8,261 nt of DNA from CBDFLA01 sp965248915 (GCA_965248915.1 CBDFLA010000003.1:1-8261); one strand, 5' to 3'. Numbered from the stretch's first letter, positions 1-6,736 are shown. Numbers and translations are program-made. The notes: generated by a model from the sequence alone, not told the origin.

Positions 1-27
1 AGCGCCGCCCGGAGCGTCACTGGGTTC

Positions 28-982
28 ATGAACTCTGACCCAAAAGATGTTGCTTTACCTACTCTGGCGGCCGCCCATGTCCGTTATATCAAACTCGGGG
101 TTGGGGGCTGCTACGAAGAAGAGTGCTTGAATGGTGGGTTCTTGCGTATTGACTTTGCGCACATTTCACATGGTGCCGCGGAAGCTCGAGATCTTGATGG
201 CATGAGGGCAGAGGCTAGCGAATTTCGGCGGGACCAACCATCGATCACGCGTGATGTGGACCAGGTCAGGGATTTCTACGAGCGAGGCGAGGACTGTCTC
301 TGGGTCACCTTCGCGCGTGGCAGGCTCTATTGGTGTTTTGCCGAACAGCCGGTGACCTGGCACAAAGGCCGAGAGGGGAGCAGCGGCTATCGGACTAGAG
401 ATTGCCGTGAGGGCTGGTTTGATCAGGATCTGAGCGGTAAACCGCTGCTTAAGTCCGACTTGAGCGGCCAGCTGACCAAGACCGCCGGAACCCGAAACAC
501 CATCTGTCGTGTGGATGCGGAAGACTATCTCTTACGCCGGCTGAATGGGATCGACTTGACCGAAGTCACCAAGGCGAAAGACCACAGGAAGGCCCTGCTC
601 CAAGACATTATAGGGCTTGTCCGTCTCTTGGACCCTCAGGACTTTGAGCTCCTGGTCGAGCTCATCTTTGCCAGTAGTGGCTGGCAGCGAACCAGCACCT
701 TAGGAGGAACTCAGAAGACCACAGATCTCGAAATGGTATTGCCGACAACCCAAGAGACGGCCTTTGTTCAAGTCAAATCCAAGACCGATCCAGCAGAGTT
801 TGAGAAGTATGTGAGAGCGTTTCGGGAGAGACCCGAGACCCGCATGTTCTATGTCTGGCATTCAGGGCCTGAGACTTTCTCCTGCACAAGACCCCGGCAG
901 CATAACGGTAGGGCCTGTGCGCCTTGCAGAACTTATCCTTGATGCCGGTCTTTTTGATTGGCTCATTGCACGCGCTCGGTAA
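28..982 (+). pseudogene. Mrr-like restriction endonuclease, frameshifted near its C-terminus
   Basis: Predicted nuclease of the Mrr (type IV-like, PD-(D/E)xK) family that would cleave DNA. Residues about 18-105 resemble the N-terminal domain that precedes Mrr domains in related proteins (KLGVGG near 22, DQVRDFYE at 78-85, LWVTF and LYWCFAE at 91-106). The Mrr domain begins near 202 (DPQDFELLVELIF), with GW at 218-219, GG..KTTD around 226-233 and QVK at 248-250. D233 and K250 fit the catalytic D...QxK set. The starting frame runs to a TGA at 940-942, but its last ~23 residues are unlike the family. The +1-shifted frame from about 870 reads SPAQDPGSITVGPVRLAEL and ends in WLIARAR with TAA at 980-982, which is the expected C-terminus. 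One extra base (or two lost) between about 866 and 880 explains this. The frame is also open to base 1, so the start may lie upstream; ATG 28 has only a weak, distant GGAG. Sequencing error is possible. Confidence 0.82.
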
Positions 983-1291
983 ATATTCGTCCGTAGGCGC
1001 ATCAAATACGCCCTAAACCCAAGTGATCATTAGAAAATTACTTTCACGACTTCGGCGATGAAATAAGGGGCTTGAAAAAGTCTTCGGGCCGTACTAACTA
1101 TCTCTCACTCCAGATGACGGTGAAGTCGCGGATATGGATCCCTGACCCCCTCATCGTCGGACCGACCTAGGCGCCCATGGCGGCACCATTCGGACCGGGA
1201 GTGATCATCGCAATCCATGGTGTGAGCGTGGTCCTGTTTAATCAGGAGCAGCGCCCTTTTGCGTTGGTTCCAGCAGTTATGGATCTACACC
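983..1291. other. Gene-poor spacer between Mrr-like gene and methyltransferase
   Basis: About 309 bases with no convincing full gene. It contains a tight dyad, GTCGG-A-CCGAC, at 1156-1166 and a short reading frame described separately. I see no clear rho-independent terminator after the nuclease gene. A TTGAAA at about 1072 lacks a good -10 partner, so no promoter is called. The methyltransferase transcript presumably starts somewhere in this spacer. Confidence 0.5.
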
Positions 1292-1299
1292 ATGAGTAA
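1177..1299 (+). CDS. Possible 40-residue leader ORF overlapping the methyltransferase start
   Basis: An ATG at 1177 opens a 40-codon frame with a hydrophobic middle (GVIIAIHGVSVVL) that ends in TAA at 1297-1299, eight bases into the methyltransferase gene. The overlap would permit translational coupling, and the methyltransferase ATG at 1292 has only a poor ribosome binding site of its own. Against it: there is no Shine-Dalgarno before 1177, no recognised homology, and a frame this short is expected by chance. The same frame is also open upstream from ATG 1114 to a TAG at 1168-1170. Confidence 0.15.
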   Translation: MAAPFGPGVIIAIHGVSVVLFNQEQRPFALVPAVMDLHHE

Positions 1300-2605
1300 A
1301 TTAGAGATTATCTACCAACCTCTCGATGCGCTGACACCGAACCCCCGCAACGCGCGCAAGCATTCGAAGAAGCAAATCAAGCAACTCGCCGCCTTCCTCA
1401 AGAAGGTCGGTCTTATCAATCCTCTCATTGTCGACGGCAATAATTTGATCCTTGCGGGACATGCCCGGCTTGACGCCGCCAAGCAGCTCAACCTCTCGGA
1501 AGTCCCAACCATCTGTTGCGGGGACCTCAGTCCCGAACAGGTTCGGGCTTATATGATCGCGGATAACAGGCTTGCCGAACTGGCGACCTGGGACCGGGAG
1601 ACTCTCGCCGTTGAGTTTGCCGAGCTGCTTGAGGTCGAGATCGACTTCGACATCACGCTCACGGGCTTTGAAATGGCCCAGATCGATCTCCTCCTTGGCG
1701 AACAAGCCACTCAAGATAGTCAAGTCGATGACGTACCAGAGTTCCAGACGAAGGAGCCCGCGACAACGCGGTTGGGCGATGTCTTTGCCATCGGCCCACA
1801 CCGGCTTGTGTGCGGCGACGCCTTGAAGCAAGAGACCTACGAGGCCCTGCTGGAAGGTGAAAAGGCAAAAGCGGTATTCACGGACGTCCCCTACAACGTG
1901 AAGGTCAACGGCCACGTATCCGGCAAGGGCAAGGCAAAGCATCCCGAGTTTGCCATGGCCTCCGGTGAAATGACGGAATCTGAGTTTACAGACTTCTTGT
2001 TTACGGCCTTCTCGCACCTCGCCAACCACAGTGTCGATGGCTCCTTGCACTATCAGTGCATCGATTGGAAGCACTCTTGGGAACTACTTGAGGCTGGCCG
2101 CAAGGCCTATAGCGAGCTCAAGAACATTTGCGTGTGGAAGAAGAACAATGGGGGGATGGGTTCGATGTACCGGTCCCAACACGAGCTTGTCTTTCTCTTC
2201 AAGTCAGGCACCGCGCCGCACATCAACAATGTGGAACTCGGCAAGCATGGTCGTAACCGCACTAACGTGTGGTCCTATCCAGGCCAGAACAGCTTTGGCA
2301 AGACCAGGGACGCCGATCTTGCCGCCCATCCCACTGTTAAGCCTGTTCGGATGGTGGCCGACGCCATCTTGGACTGCGCCGCCCGTAAGGACCTCGTCCT
2401 CGACGCATTCGCCGGCAGTGGCACCACTCTCGTCGCCGCCCATGAGACAGGGCGCCATGGCCGCGCCATTGAGATCTCCCCGCACTACTGCGATGTCATT
2501 GTTGAGCGCATGAAAAAGATTACGGGTCTTGAGGCTATTCACGTCGGATCCGGACTGAGCCATGCCGAAATTCGCGAATCCCGTCAGAAGGAGGCCGCAG
2601 AATGA
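1292..2605 (+). CDS. DNA methyltransferase (beta-class N6-adenine/N4-cytosine) with N-terminal ParB-like domain
   Basis: Predicted S-adenosylmethionine-dependent methylase of exocyclic amino groups in DNA, 437 residues from ATG 1292. Residues about 5-100 form a ParB/sulfiredoxin-like domain (NPRNARKHS at 17-25, GLINPLIVDG at 40-49, AGHARLDAAKQL at 55-66). The catalytic half has motif IV first (TDVPYN at 197-202), then HPTVKPV at 346-352 and the SAM-binding motif I DAFAGSGTT at 371-379. Motif IV before motif I is the beta-class order. Motif IV is DVPY rather than the usual DPPY, one substitution next to the catalytic Asp and Tyr. The start is chosen because the ParB domain follows at once; an in-frame TTG at 1259 adds an unlikely 11 residues. 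The stop overlaps the next ATG as ATGA, giving an operon with the two following genes. ParB-fused methylases like this are common on phages and integrated elements, often as orphans. The target sequence cannot be read from the protein. Confidence 0.9.
   Translation: MSKLEIIYQPLDALTPNPRNARKHSKKQIKQLAAFLKKVGLINPLIVDGNNLILAGHARLDAAKQLNLSEVPTICCGDLSPEQVRAYMIADNRLAELATWDRETLAVEFAELLEVEIDFDITLTGFEMAQIDLLLGEQATQDSQVDDVPEFQTKEPATTRLGDVFAIGPHRLVCGDALKQETYEALLEGEKAKAVFTDVPYNVKVNGHVSGKGKAKHPEFAMASGEMTESEFTDFLFTAFSHLANHSVDGSLHYQCIDWKHSWELLEAGRKAYSELKNICVWKKNNGGMGSMYRSQHELVFLFKSGTAPHINNVELGKHGRNRTNVWSYPGQNSFGKTRDADLAAHPTVKPVRMVADAILDCAARKDLVLDAFAGSGTTLVAAHETGRHGRAIEISPHYCDVIVERMKKITGLEAIHVGSGLSHAEIRESRQKEAAE
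2588..2594 (+). promoter_or_regulatory. Strong Shine-Dalgarno for the second operon gene
   Basis: AAGGAGG lies seven bases before ATG 2602, inside the end of the methyltransferase gene. It fixes the start of the next gene and supports it being truly translated. Confidence 0.75.
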
Positions 2606-3033
2606 CCAATCGTTCAGAAAAGGCGGGATCAGGCACAAACAAGGAAGCCGCGCGCAAGCGCACTTCCCGTCGCAAGACGGCAAAATCATCGAAAACATTC
2701 ATTGACGTTGACGGGATCCTCGATAAGCCCCTCCCCGTAAAGACCCCAGAGGGCAAGCGCAAGATGTGCGCTTATGAGGCGGGACGACGCCAGATGGCAG
2801 AAAAAGCTATCCGCAATAAGGATATCAGGTTGTGTCGAATTCTTCTTGAGGAGTTCAAACGGTTCAAAGTCATTGATGTCAGGGCACCACTCCCGAACGG
2901 AGGGGTTCTGGTCGGCCCGAAAGGCGTTGATTTCCAAGAGTGGGCCGATGAAGTGACATTCACTGACCCGGAGTCCGGCCAAACTAGTATTCCGGATCAT
3001 GTCGTAAGGGAGCTTGTCGAGAATGAACAATGA
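2602..3033 (+). CDS. Conserved-looking basic protein of unknown function, second gene of methyltransferase operon
   Basis: I do not recognise a domain in this 143-residue protein. Residues 1-35 are rich in Lys and Arg (KEAARKRTSRRKTAKSSK) and probably disordered, fitting contact with DNA or RNA. A helical, charged segment follows (about 58-90, YEAGRRQMAEKAIRNKD and then LLEEFKRFK). The C-terminal part has NGGVLVGPKGVDFQEWADEV around 99-118. It has no signal peptide and no membrane segment, so it should be cytoplasmic. It starts in an ATGA overlap with the methyltransferase behind a near-perfect Shine-Dalgarno, and its stop overlaps the DUF5681 gene by 11 bases. The three products are therefore probably made together. 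A role with the methylase or the DUF5681 protein is inference from position only. Confidence 0.8.
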   Translation: MTNRSEKAGSGTNKEAARKRTSRRKTAKSSKTFIDVDGILDKPLPVKTPEGKRKMCAYEAGRRQMAEKAIRNKDIRLCRILLEEFKRFKVIDVRAPLPNGGVLVGPKGVDFQEWADEVTFTDPESGQTSIPDHVVRELVENEQ

Positions 3034-3436
3034 CGACTACAAGGTTGGTTTTGGCAATCCACCATTGGGCACGCGGTTCAAGAAGGGCCAATCCGGCAAC
3101 CCGCGTGGCCGCCCGCCGGGCTCGCGAAACCACAAGACCATCTTGCGAGAAATTGCCCATGAAAAGCACGCCTATCGCGAAGGCGGACGCAAGAAGAAGG
3201 CTAGTCTCGTTGAGCTCATCATCATGACCGTCCGCAATGAAGCTGCCAAGGGCAACCCTTTGGCACTGAAACTCTTGGACGACATTCGAAATTGGTTTGG
3301 CACTCCCCACCATGAAAAGAAGGGATCATACCTACTCGTGCCAGCGGATATGCCTGCAGAGGATTGGATCACAGAACAAAGGGAGCTGAACAAGTATCGC
3401 AAGGATCCAAGTATTAAAGACTATTTGTCCGACTAG
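3023..3436 (+). CDS. DUF5681 family protein with AT-hook-like N-terminus
   Basis: The product has 137 residues from ATG 3023. The DUF5681 signature fills the N-terminus: VGFGNPPLGTRFKKGQSG, then NPRGRPPGSRN around residues 26-36. The PRGRPPG core matches an AT-hook, which suggests minor-groove DNA binding, though the family has no established function that I know. The middle (about 40-92) is helical and basic (GGRKKKASLVELIIMTVRNEAAKGNPLALKLLDDI). The last third is polar and acidic. The start at 3023 rather than TTG 3014 is favoured by AAGGGAG at 3006-3012, ten bases upstream of 3023 but only one base from 3014. It overlaps the end of the preceding gene by 11 bases, so it is the third gene of the methyltransferase operon. 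DUF5681 genes are frequent near phage-type and integrated-element genes in Alphaproteobacteria (recollection). Confidence 0.87.
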   Translation: MNNDDYKVGFGNPPLGTRFKKGQSGNPRGRPPGSRNHKTILREIAHEKHAYREGGRKKKASLVELIIMTVRNEAAKGNPLALKLLDDIRNWFGTPHHEKKGSYLLVPADMPAEDWITEQRELNKYRKDPSIKDYLSD

Positions 3437-3451
3437 TCAAACAGATCTCAA

Positions 3452-3496
3452 CACTCAAACACGGGCTGACTTTGCGTCTGCGCCATCCTTTGAGTG
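3452..3496. terminator. Inverted repeat between convergent genes, possible weak terminator
   Basis: CACTCAAA at 3452-3459 and TTTGAGTG at 3489-3496 are perfect 8-base inverted arms with 29 bases between. It sits between the stop of the DUF5681 gene and the stop of the convergent minus-strand gene, where a shared terminator is expected. The long loop and lack of a T-run make this weak. Confidence 0.25.
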
Positions 3497-3536
3497 CCAA
3501 ATGAGAGCAATCGACGGCGTGCCTTCTTTGAGACAG

Positions 3537-3839
3537 CTATGCTTGCTCTGACAACTCGCGGAGGTCCCTCAGGATGGCGTTGAGCAAGATATGCTCGATG
3601 CAGTCCTGAGGAGCCGGATCACCTGACGGCCAGTAAGCAGCTGCAAATCGCTCGGCCTTAAGGGTGAGTTCGGCGAGTGACTCACTGGAACTTGCGGCAG
3701 TGGCGAGATCGAGATCCTCGATGCGGCGCATGAGGTCTTGTGCCGCCGCCTCGCCGAGGCCTTCATGATCGATTCTGGCCAACAACCAGCGGCGTTCGAA
3801 ATCGAGCTGGGTAATGGATCTGGGCGGGTCTTTGGGCAT
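3537..3839 (-). CDS. Small protein of unknown function, convergent to DUF5681 gene
   Basis: This gene encodes 100 residues from ATG at 3839 to TAG at 3537. I do not recognise a named family. The sequence is rich in Ala, Leu, Glu and Arg and looks all-helical (FERRWLLARIDHEGLGEAA, then AAQDLMRRIEDLDLA), with no signal peptide or membrane span. The C-terminal stretch (AYWPSGDPAPQDCIEHIL, LRDLREL) resembles short helical proteins I have seen beside recombinases of this type, which is recollection only. The start is preceded on its strand by a G-rich GGTGGGG stretch a few bases upstream. It is the only minus-strand gene in the accessory part. It is divergent from the DUF2924-recombinase pair, so the 137-base gap beyond its start probably holds promoters for both directions. 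Confidence 0.62.
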   Translation of the reverse strand: MPKDPPRSITQLDFERRWLLARIDHEGLGEAAAQDLMRRIEDLDLATAASSSESLAELTLKAERFAAAYWPSGDPAPQDCIEHILLNAILRDLRELSEQA

Positions 3840-3976
3840 ACCCCACCACTGCTCTAATGAGCTCCGCAGTCAAGTCAGAAATCAACAATTTGTTCCGTGT
3901 GGAGAGGATTTATCTCTGGACAGCAAGGCCATATGGAGCGGTACTGGGTGTCGAACCGGCATGCTGGAGAGACATG

Positions 3977-4446
3977 ATGGACCGCGAATTGGCAAAGGAA
4001 CTTGACTGGATCGAACGGGCTGCCCATGCAGAACTCAAGGCAGCCTGGCCAGACTATTGCCAGGCATGGGCACTGCCCAGGAAACCGTCTATTCAGTTCT
4101 TACGGCTTGCCATGGCCTGGAAAGCGCAGGAGTGGGTCTTGGGTGGACTGTCGAACCGGCGAAAGCCGCCCTCATGGAGCCAAAACCTGACAAGATTCCA
4201 AAGAAGAGCCAGCCCAAAGACACGATCCTGCCCGGCACGATTCTGAGACGAGAATGGCGCGGGAACCTCTACGAAGTCATGACCCTTGAAGACGGCTTTG
4301 CCTATGAAGGTCAGACCTACAAAAGCCTCTCTGAGATTGCCCGCCTCATCACAGGCACCCGCTGGAATGGTCCCGCCTTCTTTGGGCTGCGTTCGCGGGC
4401 CAAGAAGTCTGCTCAACAACCGATTCAAATGGAGGCGGCCGAGTGA
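3977..4446 (+). pseudogene. DUF2924 family protein, split by a one-base frameshift
   Basis: DUF2924 proteins commonly lie directly before large serine recombinases in Alphaproteobacteria; their function is unknown to me but the pairing suggests an accessory role in recombination. The first half reads from ATG 3977 (MDRELAKELDWIERAAHAEL) through LRLAMAWKAQEWVLGGLS, matching the family's N-terminal helical part, then drifts to unrelated sequence ending at 4246. From about 4161 the frame shifted by -1 takes over (AKAALMEPKPD, then ILPGTILRREWRGNLYEV, DGFAYEGQTYKSLSEIARL, TGTRWNGPAFFGL), which is the diagnostic DUF2924 C-terminus, ending at TGA 4444-4446. One lost base between about 4148 and 4166 joins the halves into ~156 residues. 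ATG 3977 is preferred because GGAGAG ends five bases before it; the frame is open back to ATG 3857 but that extension looks unlike the family. The stop overlaps the recombinase start (TGATG). Confidence 0.85.
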
Positions 4447-6152
4447 TGCCCACGCCCAAAACCTGCGCGATCTACACACGGAAATCGACGGATGAAGGTT
4501 TGGATCAATCGTTCAATTCTCTCGATGCCCAGCGCGAGGCGTGTGAGGCCTATATCAAGTCCCAGTCCCATGAGAGCTGGACCTTACTTGACGGCCGATT
4601 TGATGATGGCGGCATCTCCGGTGGCACTTTGGAACGACCAGGGCTCAAGCGCTTGATGTCACTTATTGAAGAGGGCCATGTTGATGTGATTGTGGTCTAC
4701 AAGGTGGATCGTCTCACCCGATCACTTGCCGACTTCGCGCGCATCGTCGATCTTTTGGACTCGAAAGGGGCGTCCTTTGTCTCGGTCACCCAGCAGTTCA
4801 ACACCACCTCCTCTATGGGGCGACTCACCCTCAATGTGCTCCTGTCCTTTGCTCAGTTCGAGCGGGAGGTAACAGCTGAACGGATCCGAGACAAGATTCA
4901 AGCATCCAAGAAGAAAGGCATGTGGATGGGTGGGAACATCCCCCTCGGCTATGACGCCGTGGACCGAAAGCTTACGGTCAATACTACAGAGGCCGAAACG
5001 GTTCGTGAGATCTTTCGAACATACACCGAACTCAAATCGATACCCGCCTTGGCCGAGGACCTTGAGCAAAAAAGCATCAGATCCAAGAGACGAACCAAAA
5101 AGGATGGAAGCGTCATTGGTGGCGTACCGTTCTACCACGGCGCCCTCTCAACCCTTCTCAACAATCGCACTTATTTGGGTCAGGTTGCTTACAAGGGGAA
5201 CATCTACGAGGGAGAACATGAAGCCATAGTCCCTCAAGCGCTTTGGGACCGGGTGCAAACCGTCCTCGAGGCTAATAGGCATCAACGAACGAAGAGAAAC
5301 GCGGCTTCGCCTTCATTCCTCAAGGGGCTCTTTTTCACTTCGGAAGGCAAACGCTACTCCCCAAGCCATGCCAAGAAGCAAAGCAAGCGCTACCGCTACT
5401 ATCAAACACAGGTCAGGTGCGGCAAGAAAGCTGATCGCCTCCCGGCTCCGCAACTTGAGACCCATGTCGTCTCAGAGCTAAGGCATTTGTTTGAAGACCC
5501 AAAGCTGATCGAGATAGAACTTCGATCCGTTGGAATCACGTCAGATGCCAGGCGCCTTCTGGTTCAGACAACGGCGCTTGCTGCAAAACTGTCCGATCCC
5601 TTTGATGAAAATGCCCACGAGGTCACAAGGCAGCTGGTTCCGAAGATCGTAGTTCATGAGAGTACACTCAAAATCTACATTGACCGATTGTCGCTTGCCC
5701 AAGCCATCACCAAACAGGTCCTGCCCAAAACCGCCCCAACCCAACCTCTCGTCCTAACAAGTGAAGTGACTTTCAAGCCCACAGGGTCAGGCCTCAAGCT
5801 TATCGTGCCGCCGAGATCACAAAGCACCGCAACCCACACCACCAACATCAATGGGCAATGTGATCCACACCTCATCAGGACCCTCCAACAAGCGCATATC
5901 TGGCTGCAAAAACTCACATCCGGAAAAGCTGCATCGTTCGCCGATATCGCGACCCACAACAAAATCGACGCCCGTCATGTGGCACGCACTGTTCGCCTTG
6001 CTTTCCTTGCACCAGACATTGTCGAGACCATTCTTGAAGGACGAGAGCTCCGCTGTCTCACCTGCGAGACCCTACTCAAGGCAGATGATCTGCCCGCCAA
6101 TTGGCGCGAGCAGCGCCACGTGCTCGGTCTCAAGGAAGCCAACCAACAATAA
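4446..6152 (+). CDS. Large serine recombinase (resolvase/invertase family integrase)
   Basis: Site-specific recombinase that cuts and rejoins DNA through a serine phosphodiester link; presumably it integrates and excises the surrounding element. It has 568 residues. The catalytic resolvase domain is about 6-155: YTRKS at 10-14 with the nucleophile Ser14 and Arg12, GISGG at 56-60, YKVDRLTRSL at 85-94, then FAQFEREVTAERI at 135-147 leading into the long helix. The Recombinase domain is about 165-275 (GNIPLGYD, LLNNRTYLGQVAYKG). The zinc-ribbon position (293-345: GLFFTSEGKRYSPSHAKK, RYRYY) has only one cysteine, C325, so it cannot bind zinc in the classical way; this is a known look for the alphaproteobacterial subgroup. 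The C-terminus carries a helix-turn-helix-like stretch (496-531) and a lone CxxC at 537-540. GGAGG at 4431-4435 serves ATG 4446 or the in-frame GTG 4443. The start overlaps the DUF2924 stop, so the two are translationally coupled. The reading frame is complete. Confidence 0.95.
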   Translation: MPTPKTCAIYTRKSTDEGLDQSFNSLDAQREACEAYIKSQSHESWTLLDGRFDDGGISGGTLERPGLKRLMSLIEEGHVDVIVVYKVDRLTRSLADFARIVDLLDSKGASFVSVTQQFNTTSSMGRLTLNVLLSFAQFEREVTAERIRDKIQASKKKGMWMGGNIPLGYDAVDRKLTVNTTEAETVREIFRTYTELKSIPALAEDLEQKSIRSKRRTKKDGSVIGGVPFYHGALSTLLNNRTYLGQVAYKGNIYEGEHEAIVPQALWDRVQTVLEANRHQRTKRNAASPSFLKGLFFTSEGKRYSPSHAKKQSKRYRYYQTQVRCGKKADRLPAPQLETHVVSELRHLFEDPKLIEIELRSVGITSDARRLLVQTTALAAKLSDPFDENAHEVTRQLVPKIVVHESTLKIYIDRLSLAQAITKQVLPKTAPTQPLVLTSEVTFKPTGSGLKLIVPPRSQSTATHTTNINGQCDPHLIRTLQQAHIWLQKLTSGKAASFADIATHNKIDARHVARTVRLAFLAPDIVETILEGRELRCLTCETLLKADDLPANWREQRHVLGLKEANQQ

Positions 6153-6213
6153 CCGGTGATGACGATCACAGATTCAAGCGCTTTGGGTCAGAAGCAAGTC
6201 TTAAAACTGCCTG

Positions 6214-6229
6214 TGTAACCCAGTTTACA
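6214..6229. promoter_or_regulatory. Dyad TGTAA-N6-TTACA, possible operator
   Basis: Perfect 5-base inverted arms, TGTAA at 6214-6218 and TTACA at 6225-6229, with extra partial symmetry outside (CC...GGG). It lies about 70 bases before the 25-residue peptide gene, where a promoter or operator would be expected. No regulator is identified, and arms this short can arise by chance. Confidence 0.3.
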
Positions 6230-6297
6230 TGGGATCTGATCCACTCCCCCTATCTCAGGGGCAAGGACATAAACACAAGGTACCCCGGAGAAAGAAA

Positions 6298-6375
6298 ATG
6301 ATCAAATTTGCAAGCGCCGCCGTCGTTCTTCTTACAAGCACATTGGTTCTCGGATCACTCGTGACCCTGGCATAA
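6298..6375 (+). CDS. 25-residue hydrophobic small protein
   Basis: This is a short frame of 26 codons including TAA: MIKFASAAVVLLTSTLVLGS followed by LVTLA. It is one continuous hydrophobic helix long enough to cross the inner membrane, with a single Lys near the N-terminus favouring N-in topology. Support for it being real: GGAG at 6287-6290 followed by an A/G-rich spacer of seven bases before ATG, and a perfect 13-base-pair terminator hairpin starting 42 bases after its stop. It therefore looks like a free-standing transcription unit. It does not continue as a signal peptide of a longer protein, because the TAA is followed by non-matching sequence. The function is unknown. It could be a membrane-peptide regulator, a type I toxin-like peptide, or a decayed secreted protein reduced to its signal sequence. 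Confidence 0.6.
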   Translation: MIKFASAAVVLLTSTLVLGSLVTLA

Positions 6376-6417
6376 GCGCCAAGACCCCAATTACCTCGTA
6401 CTCAGTTGCGTATCCCC

Positions 6418-6460
6418 AAAGCCGACAGCGACCCCGATGCCGCTGTCGGCTTTAGTTTAT
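6418..6460 (+). terminator. Rho-independent terminator after the small protein gene
   Basis: AAAGCCGACAGCG (6418-6430) and CGCTGTCGGCTTT (6441-6453) form a perfect 13-base-pair GC-rich stem with a 10-base loop. They are followed by a T-rich tail (TTTAGTTTA). The orientation suits plus-strand transcripts of the 25-residue peptide and possibly read-through from the recombinase. Confidence 0.85.
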
Positions 6461-6689
6461 CCGCCGCAGCAACAATTGCTCTCTGTGCAGATCAATCTGT
6501 CAACTCCGCTCAGCCAGCACGAATGACCGAAAACTGCGGTCCGTTTGTCGATCCTCTCAAGCGGACGACGAAATGGAGAGCTGGAGAAAAATGCGATGTC
6601 AGCTCCATTGTGCGTGCTCTCCATCGCAACGTGGAGAACATCTCTACTTGACCGCATGCACCAACCCATTGACTTGACGTGCAAAAACA
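6461..6689. other. Non-coding stretch between two terminators
   Basis: No convincing gene is seen on either strand. It contains a hairpin at 6539-6566 (GTCCGTTTG / CAAGCGGAC, nine pairs including one G-T, 10-base loop) with no T-run. A smaller one, CTCCA...TGGAG, lies near 6619-6637. Frames crossing it have no ribosome binding site and no family resemblance. A non-coding RNA cannot be excluded. Confidence 0.4.
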
Positions 6690-6711
6690 AAGGGACCCAA
6701 TTGGGTCCCTT
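6680..6711 (-). terminator. Rho-independent terminator facing the minus strand
   Basis: AAGGGACCC (6690-6698), AATT, GGGTCCCTT (6703-6711) is a perfect nine-base-pair stem with a four-base loop. The A-rich flank at 6682-6691 becomes TTTGTTTTTGC after the stem when read on the minus strand, so it terminates minus-strand transcripts, most plausibly those from gspD-gspK. There is no T-run on the plus side. Confidence 0.75.
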
Positions 6712-6721
6712 GTGTCGACTT

Positions 6722-6736
6722 ACTTCTTAAAGAAGT
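6722..6736. repeat. Perfect short palindrome ACTTCTT-A-AAGAAGT
   Basis: Seven-base inverted arms around a single A, just upstream (on the minus strand) of the 6690-6711 terminator and next to the CAGGGA repeat cluster. It may be a protein-binding dyad or part of the recombination region. No function is assigned. Confidence 0.4.

Noticed and set aside
1301..2074. Long minus-strand open frame (257 codons) opposite the methyltransferase
   Set aside because: It lies wholly inside a gene with clear family motifs and has no recognisable domain of its own; it is a codon-bias shadow.
2031..2513. 160-codon plus-strand frame inside the methyltransferase
   Set aside because: Alternative frame of conserved catalytic sequence; composition rich in Ser, Pro and Arg, typical of a shadow.
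3857..3976. Upstream extension of the DUF2924 frame from ATG 3857
   Set aside because: It lacks a good ribosome binding site and reads unlike the family; ATG 3977 has GGAGAG at a good distance.
3945..4160. Direct repeat GTCGAACCGGC at 3950-3960 and 4150-4160, each near a TGGGTG
   Set aside because: Eleven-base matches are expected by chance in a window this size. The second copy coincides with the DUF2924 frameshift, but no mechanism is evident.
6406..6651. Plus-strand frame of 81 codons
   Set aside because: It runs through the perfect terminator hairpin, lacks a ribosome binding site and shows no family resemblance.
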